The notes beneath the pieces were generated by a model that searched no databases, was not told the DNA's origin, and saw nothing but the letters and a program-made list of their open reading frames with translations. Shown one piece after another: positions 35,951-44,866 of a DNA stretch of 64,000 nucleotides. Both the position numbers and the translations under genes were made by a program. Position 1 is the stretch's first letter; each line of letters starts with the position of its first letter. This DNA is from Bacillus sp. FSL K6-3431 (lineage in GTDB: Bacteria; Bacillota; Bacilli; Bacillales; Bacillaceae_C), in NCBI RefSeq assembly GCF_038002605.1, contig NZ_JBBOCT010000001.1:1984001-2048000 (forward strand), read 5' to 3'.

Positions 35951-36727
35951 TTATTTCCAGCCCCATTGTTGGAATACTTGATGAGATTGTTCTGTTTTTA
36001 AAAATTCAATAAATTGTTTCGATTCTTTCCTATTGTCTGTTTCAGTGGTTAGACTTATTGGTGTTCCCCTATAGAGTTTTTCTTCTTCTGGAAACTGGAC
36101 TAGTTCTGTCACATCTGACAGGCGGTAATGCCAAGATTCATAAGTGATCCAAGCATCGAATTTCGAATTTGCATTCCATAACTCAATCGCTTCAGCACTT
36201 GACTTTACGGATACGGCAATATTGTTGCTTATTCCGGGAATAAGTCCTTTTCGCCCTGCCAAATCCTCCCACAGCCCCAATTGACCAGCACCATTTACAT
36301 CAATAATTTTAACACCAGGCTTTGTTAAATCCTCCAGTGATTGAATCTGTTTAGGATTTCCTTTTCTAACTAAAATGCCAGCAGCACGCGTATACAACTC
36401 CGTTCGAGTTTTTCCATTGATGATACCTGGATGCTTCAACATAAAGTCTGTCAGCATATATTCGGAACCACCGTAAATAATGTCCGCATCATGTTTGGCT
36501 TGATCAATCCATTTAGCTTCTGGGCCTGCTGTAACTTCGACTTCTATACCCGTTTTTTCTGTAAACTGCCCTGCAAGTTCTTTTATTGGTCCAAGGGGTC
36601 CACCTGGCCCGTACACTTTCACCACATTGTTGGCAGCATGACTTCGTTTTGAATCTGCTCCAGCTGAAATCCCTAGCAATATAAGCATGATTGACATCAG
36701 CATCGCAAGAAATAACTTTTTCTTCAT
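35951..36727 (-). CDS. ModA-like extracellular solute-binding protein
   Basis: A 258-residue exported protein. AAAGGAG precedes ATG 36727 (MKKKLFLAMLMSIMLILLG), giving a signal peptide without lipobox that would be cut near SAGADS. The mature part is a type-2 periplasmic-binding fold: VVKVYGPGGPLGPIKELAGQF, DADIIYGGSEYM, AAGILVRKGNPK and GAGQLGLWEDLAG. It resembles ModA/accessory substrate-binding proteins, but no permease or ATPase is near, so the ligand is open. It is 23 bases upstream of the lipoprotein gene, in the same direction, suggesting co-transcription with the lipoprotein/sigma/anti-sigma genes. Confidence 0.8.
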   Translation of the reverse strand: MKKKLFLAMLMSIMLILLGISAGADSKRSHAANNVVKVYGPGGPLGPIKELAGQFTEKTGIEVEVTAGPEAKWIDQAKHDADIIYGGSEYMLTDFMLKHPGIINGKTRTELYTRAAGILVRKGNPKQIQSLEDLTKPGVKIIDVNGAGQLGLWEDLAGRKGLIPGISNNIAVSVKSSAEAIELWNANSKFDAWITYESWHYRLSDVTELVQFPEEEKLYRGTPISLTTETDNRKESKQFIEFLKTEQSHQVFQQWGWK

Positions 36728-36911
36728 ACTGTTTTCTCTCCTTTCTAAAAAACCTGTTGTACTATAGGTAACGAAAGAAAACATCAAACGGTTTGAATAA
36801 TTTTTAACTTTAAAAAAAAACACATATAGGCAAACGAATGTTCTAGCTATTTTAAATGATGTATGACTATAATATTACTTGCAAGATAAAAAAAGTTGGG
36901 AGTGTTCAATT

Positions 36912-37322
36912 ATGAAGCATCAGGTGACACCTTATTTTACATTTGAAGGAAACGCAAGAGAGGCACTGGAGTATTATACAGACATCTTTAAAGGAGAAGT
37001 ATTGGAAATGCAAACATATGGTGAAGCCGATTTTCCCACACCACCGGAAGCTGATGAGAAGATCATTCATGCAAAATTCAAAAAGGATGGACTCTTCATC
37101 ATGGTTTCTGATGCTTTTCCAGGTCAGTCTGTTACAGTCGGTACTAATACTTCATTTGTGCTTGATTGTGAAAACGAAGACGAAATACTACATATATATG
37201 ATCGCTTAATTGTAAAAGGAACCATCTTACAAGAACTTCAAGATACGTTTTGGGGTGCTAAATACGCCAAAGTCAAAGACCATTTTGGAATAGTGTGGGA
37301 TTTGAATTATACAAAAGAGTAA
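36912..37322 (+). CDS. VOC-family (PhnB-like) protein
   Basis: A 136-residue vicinal-oxygen-chelate/glyoxalase-fold protein of the PhnB group: MKHQVTPYFTFEGNAREAL at the start, AKFKKDGLFIMVSDAFPG in the middle, and a C-terminal WGAKYAKVKDHFGIVWDLNY. Start ATG 36912 with GGGAG about nine bases upstream. Members act in varied small-molecule reactions and many have no known substrate. A terminator follows. Confidence 0.88.
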   Translation: MKHQVTPYFTFEGNAREALEYYTDIFKGEVLEMQTYGEADFPTPPEADEKIIHAKFKKDGLFIMVSDAFPGQSVTVGTNTSFVLDCENEDEILHIYDRLIVKGTILQELQDTFWGAKYAKVKDHFGIVWDLNYTKE

Positions 37323-37327
37323 TACAA

Positions 37328-37356
37328 AAAGCTGGCTAAATAGGCCAGTTTTTTTT
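37328..37356 (+). terminator. Rho-independent terminator
   Basis: AGCTGGC/GGCCAGT stem, 6-base loop, then a run of eight T. Confidence 0.85.
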
Positions 37357-37458
37357 CAACAGGAAGCAGGTATCAGTTTTAATGAACATGGTTCATGCCT
37401 AATTTCAAAGTACACAATGTACTAGTTTTCTAATTTACAAAGCAATTCCGTTTTTTCT

Positions 37459-38450
37459 TTATGCAAATCGATAATATATTAATAGAAATGTTGAGATAAC
37501 GAATAGGAAATTCAAAAAGTCAAAAATAAATTGATCAGTAGCTGATTTATGGATTTTGATCGGAGGGTTATAAAAAGAAACACCTTCAATAATAAATATA
37601 ATTAATACAATATGAATCATGAAATGGCCGATGATTTCCGTAAATCCAAACAACATCGTTGTTAAAATAAAGATAATAGTGACAACAATGCCTAGCACTC
37701 GATTTAAAATCCTAACTACTAATAAATATCCAACAATAAATTCAATAATTGCAGCCATTACGATAAATACCGCTGGGAACCCGAATCTTGGTACATGATG
37801 ACTTGCGACAATATCAAGTGACATTCCAGGGGTATACCCATTTTTCCACAGCCACCCAACATAAGGATAGACCAGTACCTAAATATAAAAAGGGAAAACT
37901 CATTCTCCCATTTAGTATGACTAACTAGCAAGACACCTATTATTTCTACATGAAATCCATAGTCTAGCATATGGAAAATACCGTTTTGCATCGTAATATA
38001 AACAAATAACCCTAGTAAAATAAATGCTCTCGCTTTCGTAGCATAATGATGCGGTATTAATAGACAGCCAATAACACCCCAGAATATAACTATTGCAATT
38101 GTATTGTGAAGTTGAAATTCTGGTGCGAAGAGTGTACCGCTCGTTACTTGAAGAAACAAAGCGATTGCTGTTCCATATTTTAATATCGTTTTCGAATACT
38201 TCCTCATACTTGAGAGCTTTTCATCCCATTTTTTCACAATGCGCCGTTTCATCGTTTTTGGAATCAACACAGCAAGAAACGCTAGCCCAAATGCTACAAT
38301 AAACGTTTAAAGAATAAATAATGGCGTAATGATATTTTCAATCGTCTCTTTTTCAGGTGTAACTTCCGTGAACCACTTCACATGTGCATTTGTAAAAAAA
38401 GGCGTAATAACTAATCCTAAAATATTGCAAAAAATAACTTCTTCATCCAT
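37459..38450 (-). pseudogene. Decayed polytopic membrane-protein gene (one nonsense, one frameshift)
   Basis: Three neighbouring minus-strand fragments join into one gene. The first (from about 38450) has a signal-peptide-like start ending FFTNAHVKWFTEV; it stops at TAA 38307-38309, but the same frame continues as TFIVAFGLAFLAVLIPKTMKRR. Near 37860-37890 the frame changes: the upstream part reads WENEFSLFIF and the downstream part YPYVGWLWKNGYTPGMSL. It would be about 330 residues with several helices. The NAHVKWF start is reminiscent of DoxX-like membrane proteins, but I do not assign a function. Confidence 0.75.
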
Positions 38451-38535
38451 GACACCCCAATACCTACTTAAGTTATTATAAATATACAAATATTAAAACG
38501 GAAACGCATTACCCCCTAAATTCCCAACAAAAAAA

Positions 38536-38555
38536 CCTCTTCAATTAGAAAGAGG
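38536..38555 (-). terminator. Rho-independent terminator
   Basis: CCTCTT/AAGAGG stem (extended by AAAG pairs) followed on the minus strand by seven T, directly past the CarD-family gene. Confidence 0.85.
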
Positions 38556-38564
38556 CTTTCAAAG

Positions 38565-39047
38565 TTAATGCGTGATGACAAGCATATCAGCAGCTTGGAC
38601 CTCACTGATACCTTTAATTAAACAAAGTTCACTAATTAAGACTTTTCTTGCATTATTCAACATTTGTTTCTCACTTGCATTAAGCGGCTTTTCCTTTTTA
38701 CGATATAAAAGGTCTCGAACGACTTCAGCACCGTCCGTCATGTCACCTGTTCTCATTTTATCCGAATTTTGTTTAAACCTTTCTTTCCATGGAAGCTGAC
38801 AATCAGGTTCTTCATTATGAAAGTCAAACAAAATTTCTTGTAGCGTTTTCCGATCTACCACTTGACGTATCCCTGTTTTCACCATATTTTTCATCGGAAT
38901 CATCACGTCCATATTACTAGCCGGGATAGTAAAAACACAATATTTCTGCATTTCACCCTGGATTTCTCTTTCCTCGATGGCTTCAATTACACCTGCACCG
39001 TGCATTGGATAAAAAACTTTATCGCCAATATGAAACAAGTTATCCAC
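38565..39047 (-). CDS. CarD/CdnL-family transcription regulator (YdeB-like)
   Basis: A 160-residue protein with an N-terminal CarD_TRCF RNA-polymerase-interaction domain (FHIGDKVFYPMHGAGVIEAIEEREI at residues 5-29, then VMIPMKNMVKTGIR) and a helical C-terminal domain ending LISELCLIKGISEVQAADML. The family binds the RNA polymerase beta subunit and stabilises open complexes; Bacillus YdeB is the likely orthologue. It stands alone and has its own terminator. Confidence 0.9.
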   Translation of the reverse strand: MDNLFHIGDKVFYPMHGAGVIEAIEEREIQGEMQKYCVFTIPASNMDVMIPMKNMVKTGIRQVVDRKTLQEILFDFHNEEPDCQLPWKERFKQNSDKMRTGDMTDGAEVVRDLLYRKKEKPLNASEKQMLNNARKVLISELCLIKGISEVQAADMLVITH

Positions 39048-39182
39048 TCCTATGATTTGCTATATATTCATTATACCATAACATTAAAAATTTATCAAAT
39101 TTACAAATATATCACGAACAGTCAATGTGTGTCAATACATTTTTTCTTATTTCTTCTAAAAAATATATGTAAAATTATAACA

Positions 39183-39209
39183 AAAGGTCCATCACTTGGA
39201 TGGACCTTT
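39183..39209 (-). terminator. Terminator after the PepSY protein
   Basis: AAAGGTCCATC/GATGGACCTTT perfect stem, 5-base loop, six bases past the gene. Confidence 0.85.
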
Positions 39210-39215
39210 AACTTC

Positions 39216-39782
39216 TTATTGATCATCATCTTCATCTATCTCTTTTTCAAGAATTTTTCCTGTTTTCGCGTCGACTTTAATTTCCACTTCTTTGTTTCCT
39301 GCTTTGATTTCAATCTCATAATCATTGTCATCTGAATCAAAGTCTATATCTGAAACATTTCCTGATGTATCTTTTAACGCAATTGCTATAGCTTCCTTTT
39401 TTGAAATATTCTTGTCTTTATTTGAACGCTGATTGTCTCTATCATCGTCTTCGTCTCTTTCGTCTTTATCTACCTTGATTATTTCACCAGTCACAGCATC
39501 TACATCTACGTCAACATCATCATACTCAGGTACATCTATTTCGACCTCATAAATAAGACGTCCGTCGTCCTTATCTAATTCCACACTATTTAAAGATCCT
39601 CCCACTTCATTAATAGCAATCTCTGTTGCCTTTTCCATTGAAATGATAGACGTATCGGCCTCAGCTTGAGTATTCGTCTTCACATTCGTATTGGAATTAG
39701 CATTCGAAATAGCTCCCGCACCTAACGCCCCTCCAAATAGAACAAATCCTGCAACTCCAACAATCATTAACTTTTTTTTCAT
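39216..39782 (-). CDS. Exported protein with two PepSY domains
   Basis: A 188-residue protein with an N-terminal signal/anchor (KKLMIVGVAGFVLFGGALGA), an Asn/Thr-rich linker, then two PepSY repeats: SMEKATEIAINEVGGSLNSVELD..YEVEIDV (about residues 47-110) and SKKEAIAIALKDTSGNVSDIDFD..YEIEIKAG (about 127-185), both ending in the VDAxTGKI motif. The whole protein is very acidic. It follows another PepSY gene and a two-component system in the same direction, as YkoI follows YkoGH in Bacillus subtilis. Confidence 0.88.
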   Translation of the reverse strand: MKKKLMIVGVAGFVLFGGALGAGAISNANSNTNVKTNTQAEADTSIISMEKATEIAINEVGGSLNSVELDKDDGRLIYEVEIDVPEYDDVDVDVDAVTGEIIKVDKDERDEDDDRDNQRSNKDKNISKKEAIAIALKDTSGNVSDIDFDSDDNDYEIEIKAGNKEVEIKVDAKTGKILEKEIDEDDDQ

Positions 39783-39951
39783 TTGTTATGTCCTCCTCTA
39801 TTTGATCTAACTACATCATAACTTGCGAATATGAGGACGTTCGGATAGCAAGATGAGAATTTGATGAGAAGTACCATTTACAATATGTCCCTCCCTTGAA
39901 AAAGCATTAGAAACATACCATGCCTGCCTTATTTATACGATAACTAATAAA

Positions 39952-39976
39952 ACCCACAGCCTTCTAAGCTGTGGGT
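39952..39976 (-). terminator. Rho-independent terminator
   Basis: ACCCACAGC/GCTGTGGGT stem with a 7-base loop and minus-strand TTTTATT tail. It separates the operon with the two-component system and first PepSY gene from the second PepSY gene. Confidence 0.85.
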
Positions 39977-40011
39977 CTTCACATATAAATTAAAAGATTA
40001 TATATAGGGAT

Positions 40012-40746
40012 TTACTCATCCCATGAAATATTCATAACTTTACCTGTCATTGCATTAATTTGTATTTCTGCTTCCCGTTCGTCATTTTGTTCAATTTCTA
40101 TAAGGTAATAAAATAAGCCATCCTCGTTTTCGAAATCTATATCATCCACTGTTCCGCTCACTGTTTCAAGGGCAATTTTCACAGCCTCAGCTTCCGTTAA
40201 TTTCGTCGTCACTTCTTTTGCAGGTGTTAGTTTTTTCTCCTTTGTATCGACCACTTCTCCAGTTAACGCATTTAAGATCATCACTGTCTTTTTTTCACTA
40301 TCTTCAAGCACGGCATCATAAAAAACCTGATCTTTGTCTTCTCTTCTGTCCAGTTTTTTAATTTTTCCCTTTTTCTGCTTTTCAATAATTTTTTTGATCT
40401 CTGCTTCCGATATTTCTTTGACACTAGCTTCCTGTTTTTCTTTCTTTAATTCTTCATCGGAGATAGTCCTAATAATCTCAATCACATCTCCGGTAGATCT
40501 ATCTATTCGCAAATCATACGTTTTATCTTCTAATTTAAATATTACTCTATAGACATCCTTTACAAGTGTAATATCAACAATTTCTCCACTATATCTTTCT
40601 GTCGCTATTTTTTTTGCATCAGCTTCTGACAGTGGTTTGGCCGAGGGCGACAACCCCCACAATTGCCAGACAATGATTGCAAGTAAAATAATGCCTCCAA
40701 CTCCAAGAGCAACTCGGCGTAGACCTTTTTTCTTCATCTGTCTCAC
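40012..40746 (-). CDS. Membrane-anchored PepSY-domain protein (YkoI-like)
   Basis: A 244-residue protein with one N-terminal helix (about residues 10-30) and an extracytoplasmic part of three PepSY-like repeats, the last (LTEAEAVKIALETVSGTVDDIDFEN...YLIEIEQ...INAMTGKV) being the clearest. It lies 45 bases after the histidine-kinase gene and is probably in the same transcript. PepSY proteins are thought to inhibit or sense extracytoplasmic proteases or act as accessory sensors; its role with this kinase is an inference. Confidence 0.85.
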   Translation of the reverse strand: MRQMKKKGLRRVALGVGGIILLAIIVWQLWGLSPSAKPLSEADAKKIATERYSGEIVDITLVKDVYRVIFKLEDKTYDLRIDRSTGDVIEIIRTISDEELKKEKQEASVKEISEAEIKKIIEKQKKGKIKKLDRREDKDQVFYDAVLEDSEKKTVMILNALTGEVVDTKEKKLTPAKEVTTKLTEAEAVKIALETVSGTVDDIDFENEDGLFYYLIEIEQNDEREAEIQINAMTGKVMNISWDE

Positions 40747-40791
40747 TCCAAAAATATTATTAACATAATCATACTAAATTAAGATGAGAAT

Positions 40792-42153
40792 TTACTGAGA
40801 ATGAGCAATTTCAAGAGAGATTTTTGCCGTTGTACCATACCCTTCCACACTCTCCAAACTGAGATGGGCATTAATAGCTTCTGCAATTTCCTTTGCTAGT
40901 GATAGTCCAAGACCGAATCCACCTGTTTTTCTTGTTCTCGCTTTATCTACTCGGTAAAAACGATCAAATACTTTCGATATTTCCTCAGCAGGTATACCGA
41001 CACCCTCATCCTTGATTTCGATAATTCCCTTATCCTCTTCTCTTCGTACGATTACAGTAATCGGAGCTTCACTATATTTATGGGCATTTTCCATTAAAAT
41101 ATAAAATAATTGCTTCAGCTTTTGTTGGTCTGCTTCAACTGTAACGTCTTCTTCTATCCTCATTTCAATATGCCGATCAAAAGCAGCTTTGAAAGATCGA
41201 ATGGATTCTTCCCCAAGTTGAACCAACTTAACCGACTTCATTTCTACATTCCACTGATCTTCTTGACGTGCAAGAAGAAGTAATTGTTGTGTTAATTCTT
41301 TCATGCGAATTGCTTCAGAGTGAATTGCTTCTATAGATTCTTGGAAAAGTTCGGGTTGCTGCAGTCCCCTCCGCTTTAAAAGGCTCGCATATGATTCGAT
41401 CACAGTAAGCGGCGTTTTTAATTCATGTGATGCATTTGACACAAACTGCTCTTGTTTCTCAAAGTTCTGTTTAAGTTGATCTATCATTTCATTAAAAGTT
41501 TCGCCCATTTGGTAAAGTTCATCTTTCGATTGTTTTGGCAAGTCGATCTGTTTGTATTTGCCACTTTTTCGAATTTCAAACATCGTCATGATCATGGATG
41601 AAATGGGTTTTGTAATAAAGTTACTTAATAATCTAGAAGAAAAAATGACCGGGATGGAGACTAGTAATGTAACAGCTATCAATACGATCCTTAATGTTCG
41701 TAAAATTTGAGTAGTCGCTTCAATACTCTCTGTCATTTGCAAATTTGCAATTTCTCCCTTACTAGTGATAATTGGTATAGAAACGAATGTATAGGGCTTT
41801 CCTTTATAATCAATTATTTTTCTTTTTTCTTGCTCATAAAACACTGTAGGCCAATTTTCCAATTGACGCTGACTAGCATCAATACTACCTGCACCAGGAC
41901 TTCCATCCGCATGAATAATTTGCAACATGCCATTGACGACTGGCATATAGGCTCTAAGTACATCCGTAATGTTTATCGTTTTATCATTTAGATTCATTCC
42001 TTCCACCGTCTTTGAGGCTTCAGTAGATGAACGCTCCAGCTCACCATTCAGCACCATGCGACTAAATGTAATGTAAATGGCTCCATTTACCAAAATAAGC
42101 AGGAAAATAAACATCACAATCGTATAAAGATTTATTCTACTTCGCAGTCTCAT
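40792..42153 (-). CDS. Sensor histidine kinase (YkoH-like)
   Basis: A 453-residue membrane kinase: helix 1 (about residues 10-32), extracytoplasmic sensor domain (about 33-150), helix 2 (about 153-175), HAMP, then HisKA with the phospho-accepting histidine in SNASHELKTPLTV (about residue 245) and an HATPase domain with N box ILMENAHKYS, G1 DEGVGIPAEE, F box FDRFYRVD and G2 GGFGLGLSLAK. Its start overlaps the response-regulator stop by four bases. The signal is unknown. Order and PepSY neighbours match the Bacillus ykoGHI locus. Confidence 0.92.
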   Translation of the reverse strand: MRLRSRINLYTIVMFIFLLILVNGAIYITFSRMVLNGELERSSTEASKTVEGMNLNDKTINITDVLRAYMPVVNGMLQIIHADGSPGAGSIDASQRQLENWPTVFYEQEKRKIIDYKGKPYTFVSIPIITSKGEIANLQMTESIEATTQILRTLRIVLIAVTLLVSIPVIFSSRLLSNFITKPISSMIMTMFEIRKSGKYKQIDLPKQSKDELYQMGETFNEMIDQLKQNFEKQEQFVSNASHELKTPLTVIESYASLLKRRGLQQPELFQESIEAIHSEAIRMKELTQQLLLLARQEDQWNVEMKSVKLVQLGEESIRSFKAAFDRHIEMRIEEDVTVEADQQKLKQLFYILMENAHKYSEAPITVIVRREEDKGIIEIKDEGVGIPAEEISKVFDRFYRVDKARTRKTGGFGLGLSLAKEIAEAINAHLSLESVEGYGTTAKISLEIAHSQ

Positions 42154-42848
42154 TTCGTATCCTTCAGTACATAGCCTATTCCTCTAACAGTGTGAATAAG
42201 TGGCTCATCATATGGTTTATCAATTTTATTGCGTAAATACCGAATATACACGTCCACAACATTCGTGTCACCGAAATAATCATAGCCCCAAACGCCATTT
42301 AAAAGTTGCTCCCTATTTAGAACATGTCGTGAATTCTTCATTAAATAGGCCAATAAATCAAATTCTCTAGGTGTAAGTTCAATTAAATCTTCTCCTCTGT
42401 ATACTTCTCTTGTATCCACATTTAATGTTAAGTCTGTGAACTGCAGCATCTCCTCTTCCAAAACATTTGAACTATGCTGGTGAGTTAATCGTAATGCCAC
42501 CCTTATTCTCGCTAGCAATTCCTCAATTTGAAATGGTTTCGTCAAATAATCATTCGCACCAAGATCTAATCCCGACACTTTGTCTTCAACAGAATCTTTA
42601 GCTGTCAACAGAATAACAGGCACACTTGATTCACTAGAGCGAATCCGACGTAAGACTTCAATTCCACTTAATCCTGGCAGCATAACATCCAACAATATTA
42701 AATCCCACTCATGCTCACGAAACATAGCAAGACCATCTAGTCCATCCAATGCTTTTCCCGTTTCATAGCCTTCATAGGTAAGTTCAAGCTCTAATAACCG
42801 CGCTATTTTTTCTTCATCCTCAACAATTAAAATACGCTGTTTATTCAT
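42150..42848 (-). CDS. OmpR-family response regulator (YkoG-like)
   Basis: A 232-residue response regulator: receiver domain with acidic pocket VEDEE, phospho-accepting aspartate in LILLDVMLPG (about residue 54), T in LLTAKD and K in YLTKPF; then an OmpR/PhoB winged helix (LTPREFDLLAYLMKN, VVDVYIRYLRNKID, VRGIGYVL). ATG 42848 (MNKQRILIVEDE) has GAGGG seven bases upstream; the ATG six bases earlier is too close. Confidence 0.93.
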   Translation of the reverse strand: MNKQRILIVEDEEKIARLLELELTYEGYETGKALDGLDGLAMFREHEWDLILLDVMLPGLSGIEVLRRIRSSESSVPVILLTAKDSVEDKVSGLDLGANDYLTKPFQIEELLARIRVALRLTHQHSSNVLEEEMLQFTDLTLNVDTREVYRGEDLIELTPREFDLLAYLMKNSRHVLNREQLLNGVWGYDYFGDTNVVDVYIRYLRNKIDKPYDEPLIHTVRGIGYVLKDTK

Positions 42849-42898
42849 TTTCATCCCTCGTTTACATATGTTTGTACTGTTATATTAACATGAATACT

Positions 42899-42930
42899 AA
42901 AAAGCCTTTGATTTTCATCAAAGGCTTTTT
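42899..42930. terminator. Bidirectional terminator
   Basis: A perfect 12-base AAAAGCCTTTGA/TCAAAGGCTTTT stem with a 6-base loop, T runs on both strands. The stop codon of the MATE-like gene lies in the 3' arm. Confidence 0.85.
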
Positions 42931-44246
42931 AGTTTCTTCCCACTCTTTTTAAAATAATACCTTAAGAATATGAATGCAATCGCCGTCTCTGTCAAAATAC
43001 CGATCGATTGGGCTAAAGAGCCGATTAGTCCGCCTCCGTTTGGTAGAATGAAAATAAACGTAAACAGCGCAATAAAGGTTAATAAAACATTTCCTGCTTG
43101 AGAATAAGATAATACCTTTGTCTGACCCTTTAACATAAGTACTCCATTGATAAAATCGAGCCAAGGAAAACAAAGTGCAAATAAAATAAAAAATTTCAAC
43201 GCTAAAATACTTTGTTCAAGCAATTCGCCTGATACACCCATAATATTTTGAAAGCCCCAAATACCAACAGGAGAATAGACAATAGTTATTAATAAAACAC
43301 TCGGAACAAGACTGAAAATAAAAGCGAACCGAGTTACAGCCCTTGCATCTTTTTCGAAAAAGTTAATAACGATCTGATGTGTATAAGATGAAATGCTTAC
43401 TAATAGATTTAATACGGAAAACGCGATTGCATAAGAAGCGATAGCAATTTCAGCTTTGCCACTAGATCCCAATACTGCATTCGTAGCCGGAGAAATACTT
43501 ACGGATATTAAGGATGCGATTAATAGTGGTAGATAAAATTTCATCACTTGTGATCGATGAACAATTGGATGCTCCACTTTTTTATCTGGTAGCTTTTTTA
43601 CTAATTGACGACCTTCCACAGCACTAACTAATGCCTCAATCACCATTCCTATTAAAAAAATATACGCGCCAATATAGCCGTGATTTACCAAATTATATTT
43701 TAATAAAATATACGCGAGGGATGCCATAACAAGTAACCGAAAAAACATACCAATTGTAAGCCACTTCGTTCGCAAATTAGAAATGATGACGCCTTGGTAT
43801 AAACAGCGTATTCCAGAAAAAATGGTTACGAACATTAATACACGATAAACTGCTAGCGTTGGTTCCAGCATTTGCTCTTTAACACCAAGGATTTCCGAAA
43901 AAAATAATTTTCCCAGCGGTGAATATCCTATAATAAGACTTAACGCTAAAATAACCGCAAGCAGTCTGACTGAAAGTCTCGATACTAACCTAAATGACTG
44001 TTTATCTCGGACGAGCGTCGCACACGTTTGCCGTAATATTACCGCGCATCGCTCAAATATAGCGAATAAGCTCATTGCCACAGAGTAGCTCGCAATAACA
44101 ACAACAGGATCTGATGATCGCGCTAAAGTGCCGTTAATGATAACGTGTGAAATCGTTACTAAACTTGCAGAAATACCTAAAGGAATAAAAAATCGGATTA
44201 ATGTACGGAAGGAAACAGCCTTTTTTGCTTCTTGTTGTATGTTCAT
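42918..44246 (-). CDS. MATE/MOP-superfamily membrane transporter or flippase
   Basis: A 442-residue protein with about 12 hydrophobic segments in two halves (PLGISASLVTISHVIINGTLA... and PLLIASLISVSISPATNAVLG...), the internal symmetry of the MATE/MOP superfamily. It has no clear resemblance to a named drug exporter, and some features recall the ANKH-like branch. Substrate not predicted. It is monocistronic as far as I can see. Confidence 0.75.
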   Translation of the reverse strand: MNIQQEAKKAVSFRTLIRFFIPLGISASLVTISHVIINGTLARSSDPVVVIASYSVAMSLFAIFERCAVILRQTCATLVRDKQSFRLVSRLSVRLLAVILALSLIIGYSPLGKLFFSEILGVKEQMLEPTLAVYRVLMFVTIFSGIRCLYQGVIISNLRTKWLTIGMFFRLLVMASLAYILLKYNLVNHGYIGAYIFLIGMVIEALVSAVEGRQLVKKLPDKKVEHPIVHRSQVMKFYLPLLIASLISVSISPATNAVLGSSGKAEIAIASYAIAFSVLNLLVSISSYTHQIVINFFEKDARAVTRFAFIFSLVPSVLLITIVYSPVGIWGFQNIMGVSGELLEQSILALKFFILFALCFPWLDFINGVLMLKGQTKVLSYSQAGNVLLTFIALFTFIFILPNGGGLIGSLAQSIGILTETAIAFIFLRYYFKKSGKKLKSL

Positions 44247-44625
44247 CTTGTCTTCACTTCTAACTAATATTATTTGCAGCTTTTTTCTCGCATATATTAA
44301 TCTTCTACAACGCTTTCAAAATCCCTTTACATATACCAATAAAATTAATTTCATATAGATATTAGAACACTTATATAAATACTTTCCACTAATTGTTTAA
44401 TCCGAATTATTCATCCATAACTAATAAGTAATTGCCTAGATAAATCAAAGTATTATATTCACATTCTTCCATTTCACTAAAATAGACTATACGTCGAATA
44501 AAGCCCTGTATCATATTACTTTTGACTTGGGCTCTGTGTATAAAAAGCATATGTTTATATTTGTGAGCTAATTATTTCATACATTTCTTTTTATTCAATG
44601 AAAAAGATATTTTGAATTGGTTTAA

Positions 44626-44760
44626 TCATGTTTTCCCCACTTGAAGCTCGCATAATATTTTTCTGATTTCATCATGTGAAAATCCCTGTGCTTTTGCAAT
44701 CAACAAAAGTGTAATCCATTCTTCATCCAGCCTATCATCCATTCCTGCTAGAGAATTCAT
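44626..44760 (-). CDS. SinI-type anti-repressor
   Basis: A 44-residue protein starting at ATG 44760, nine bases after AGGGGGAT. The core LDEEWITLLLIAKAQGFSHD continued by EIRKIL matches the SinI domain, the dimerisation helix pair by which Bacillus SinI captures the repressor SinR (ELDQEWVELMVEAKEANIS in SinI). There is no DNA-binding domain, so it would act by protein sequestration. No SinR-type repressor is encoded in this window; its target lies elsewhere. Found by reading the intergenic region between the MATE-like and TetR genes. Confidence 0.8.
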   Translation of the reverse strand: MNSLAGMDDRLDEEWITLLLIAKAQGFSHDEIRKILCELQVGKT

Positions 44761-44866
44761 TTTTAATATCCCCCTAATTTACTTAAATACAGTTGCTTCT
44801 CGATATACCCTTTTTCTATATATATTAATGAAATATCTTCATAGCTGGATAGATAGCTGAATATTA

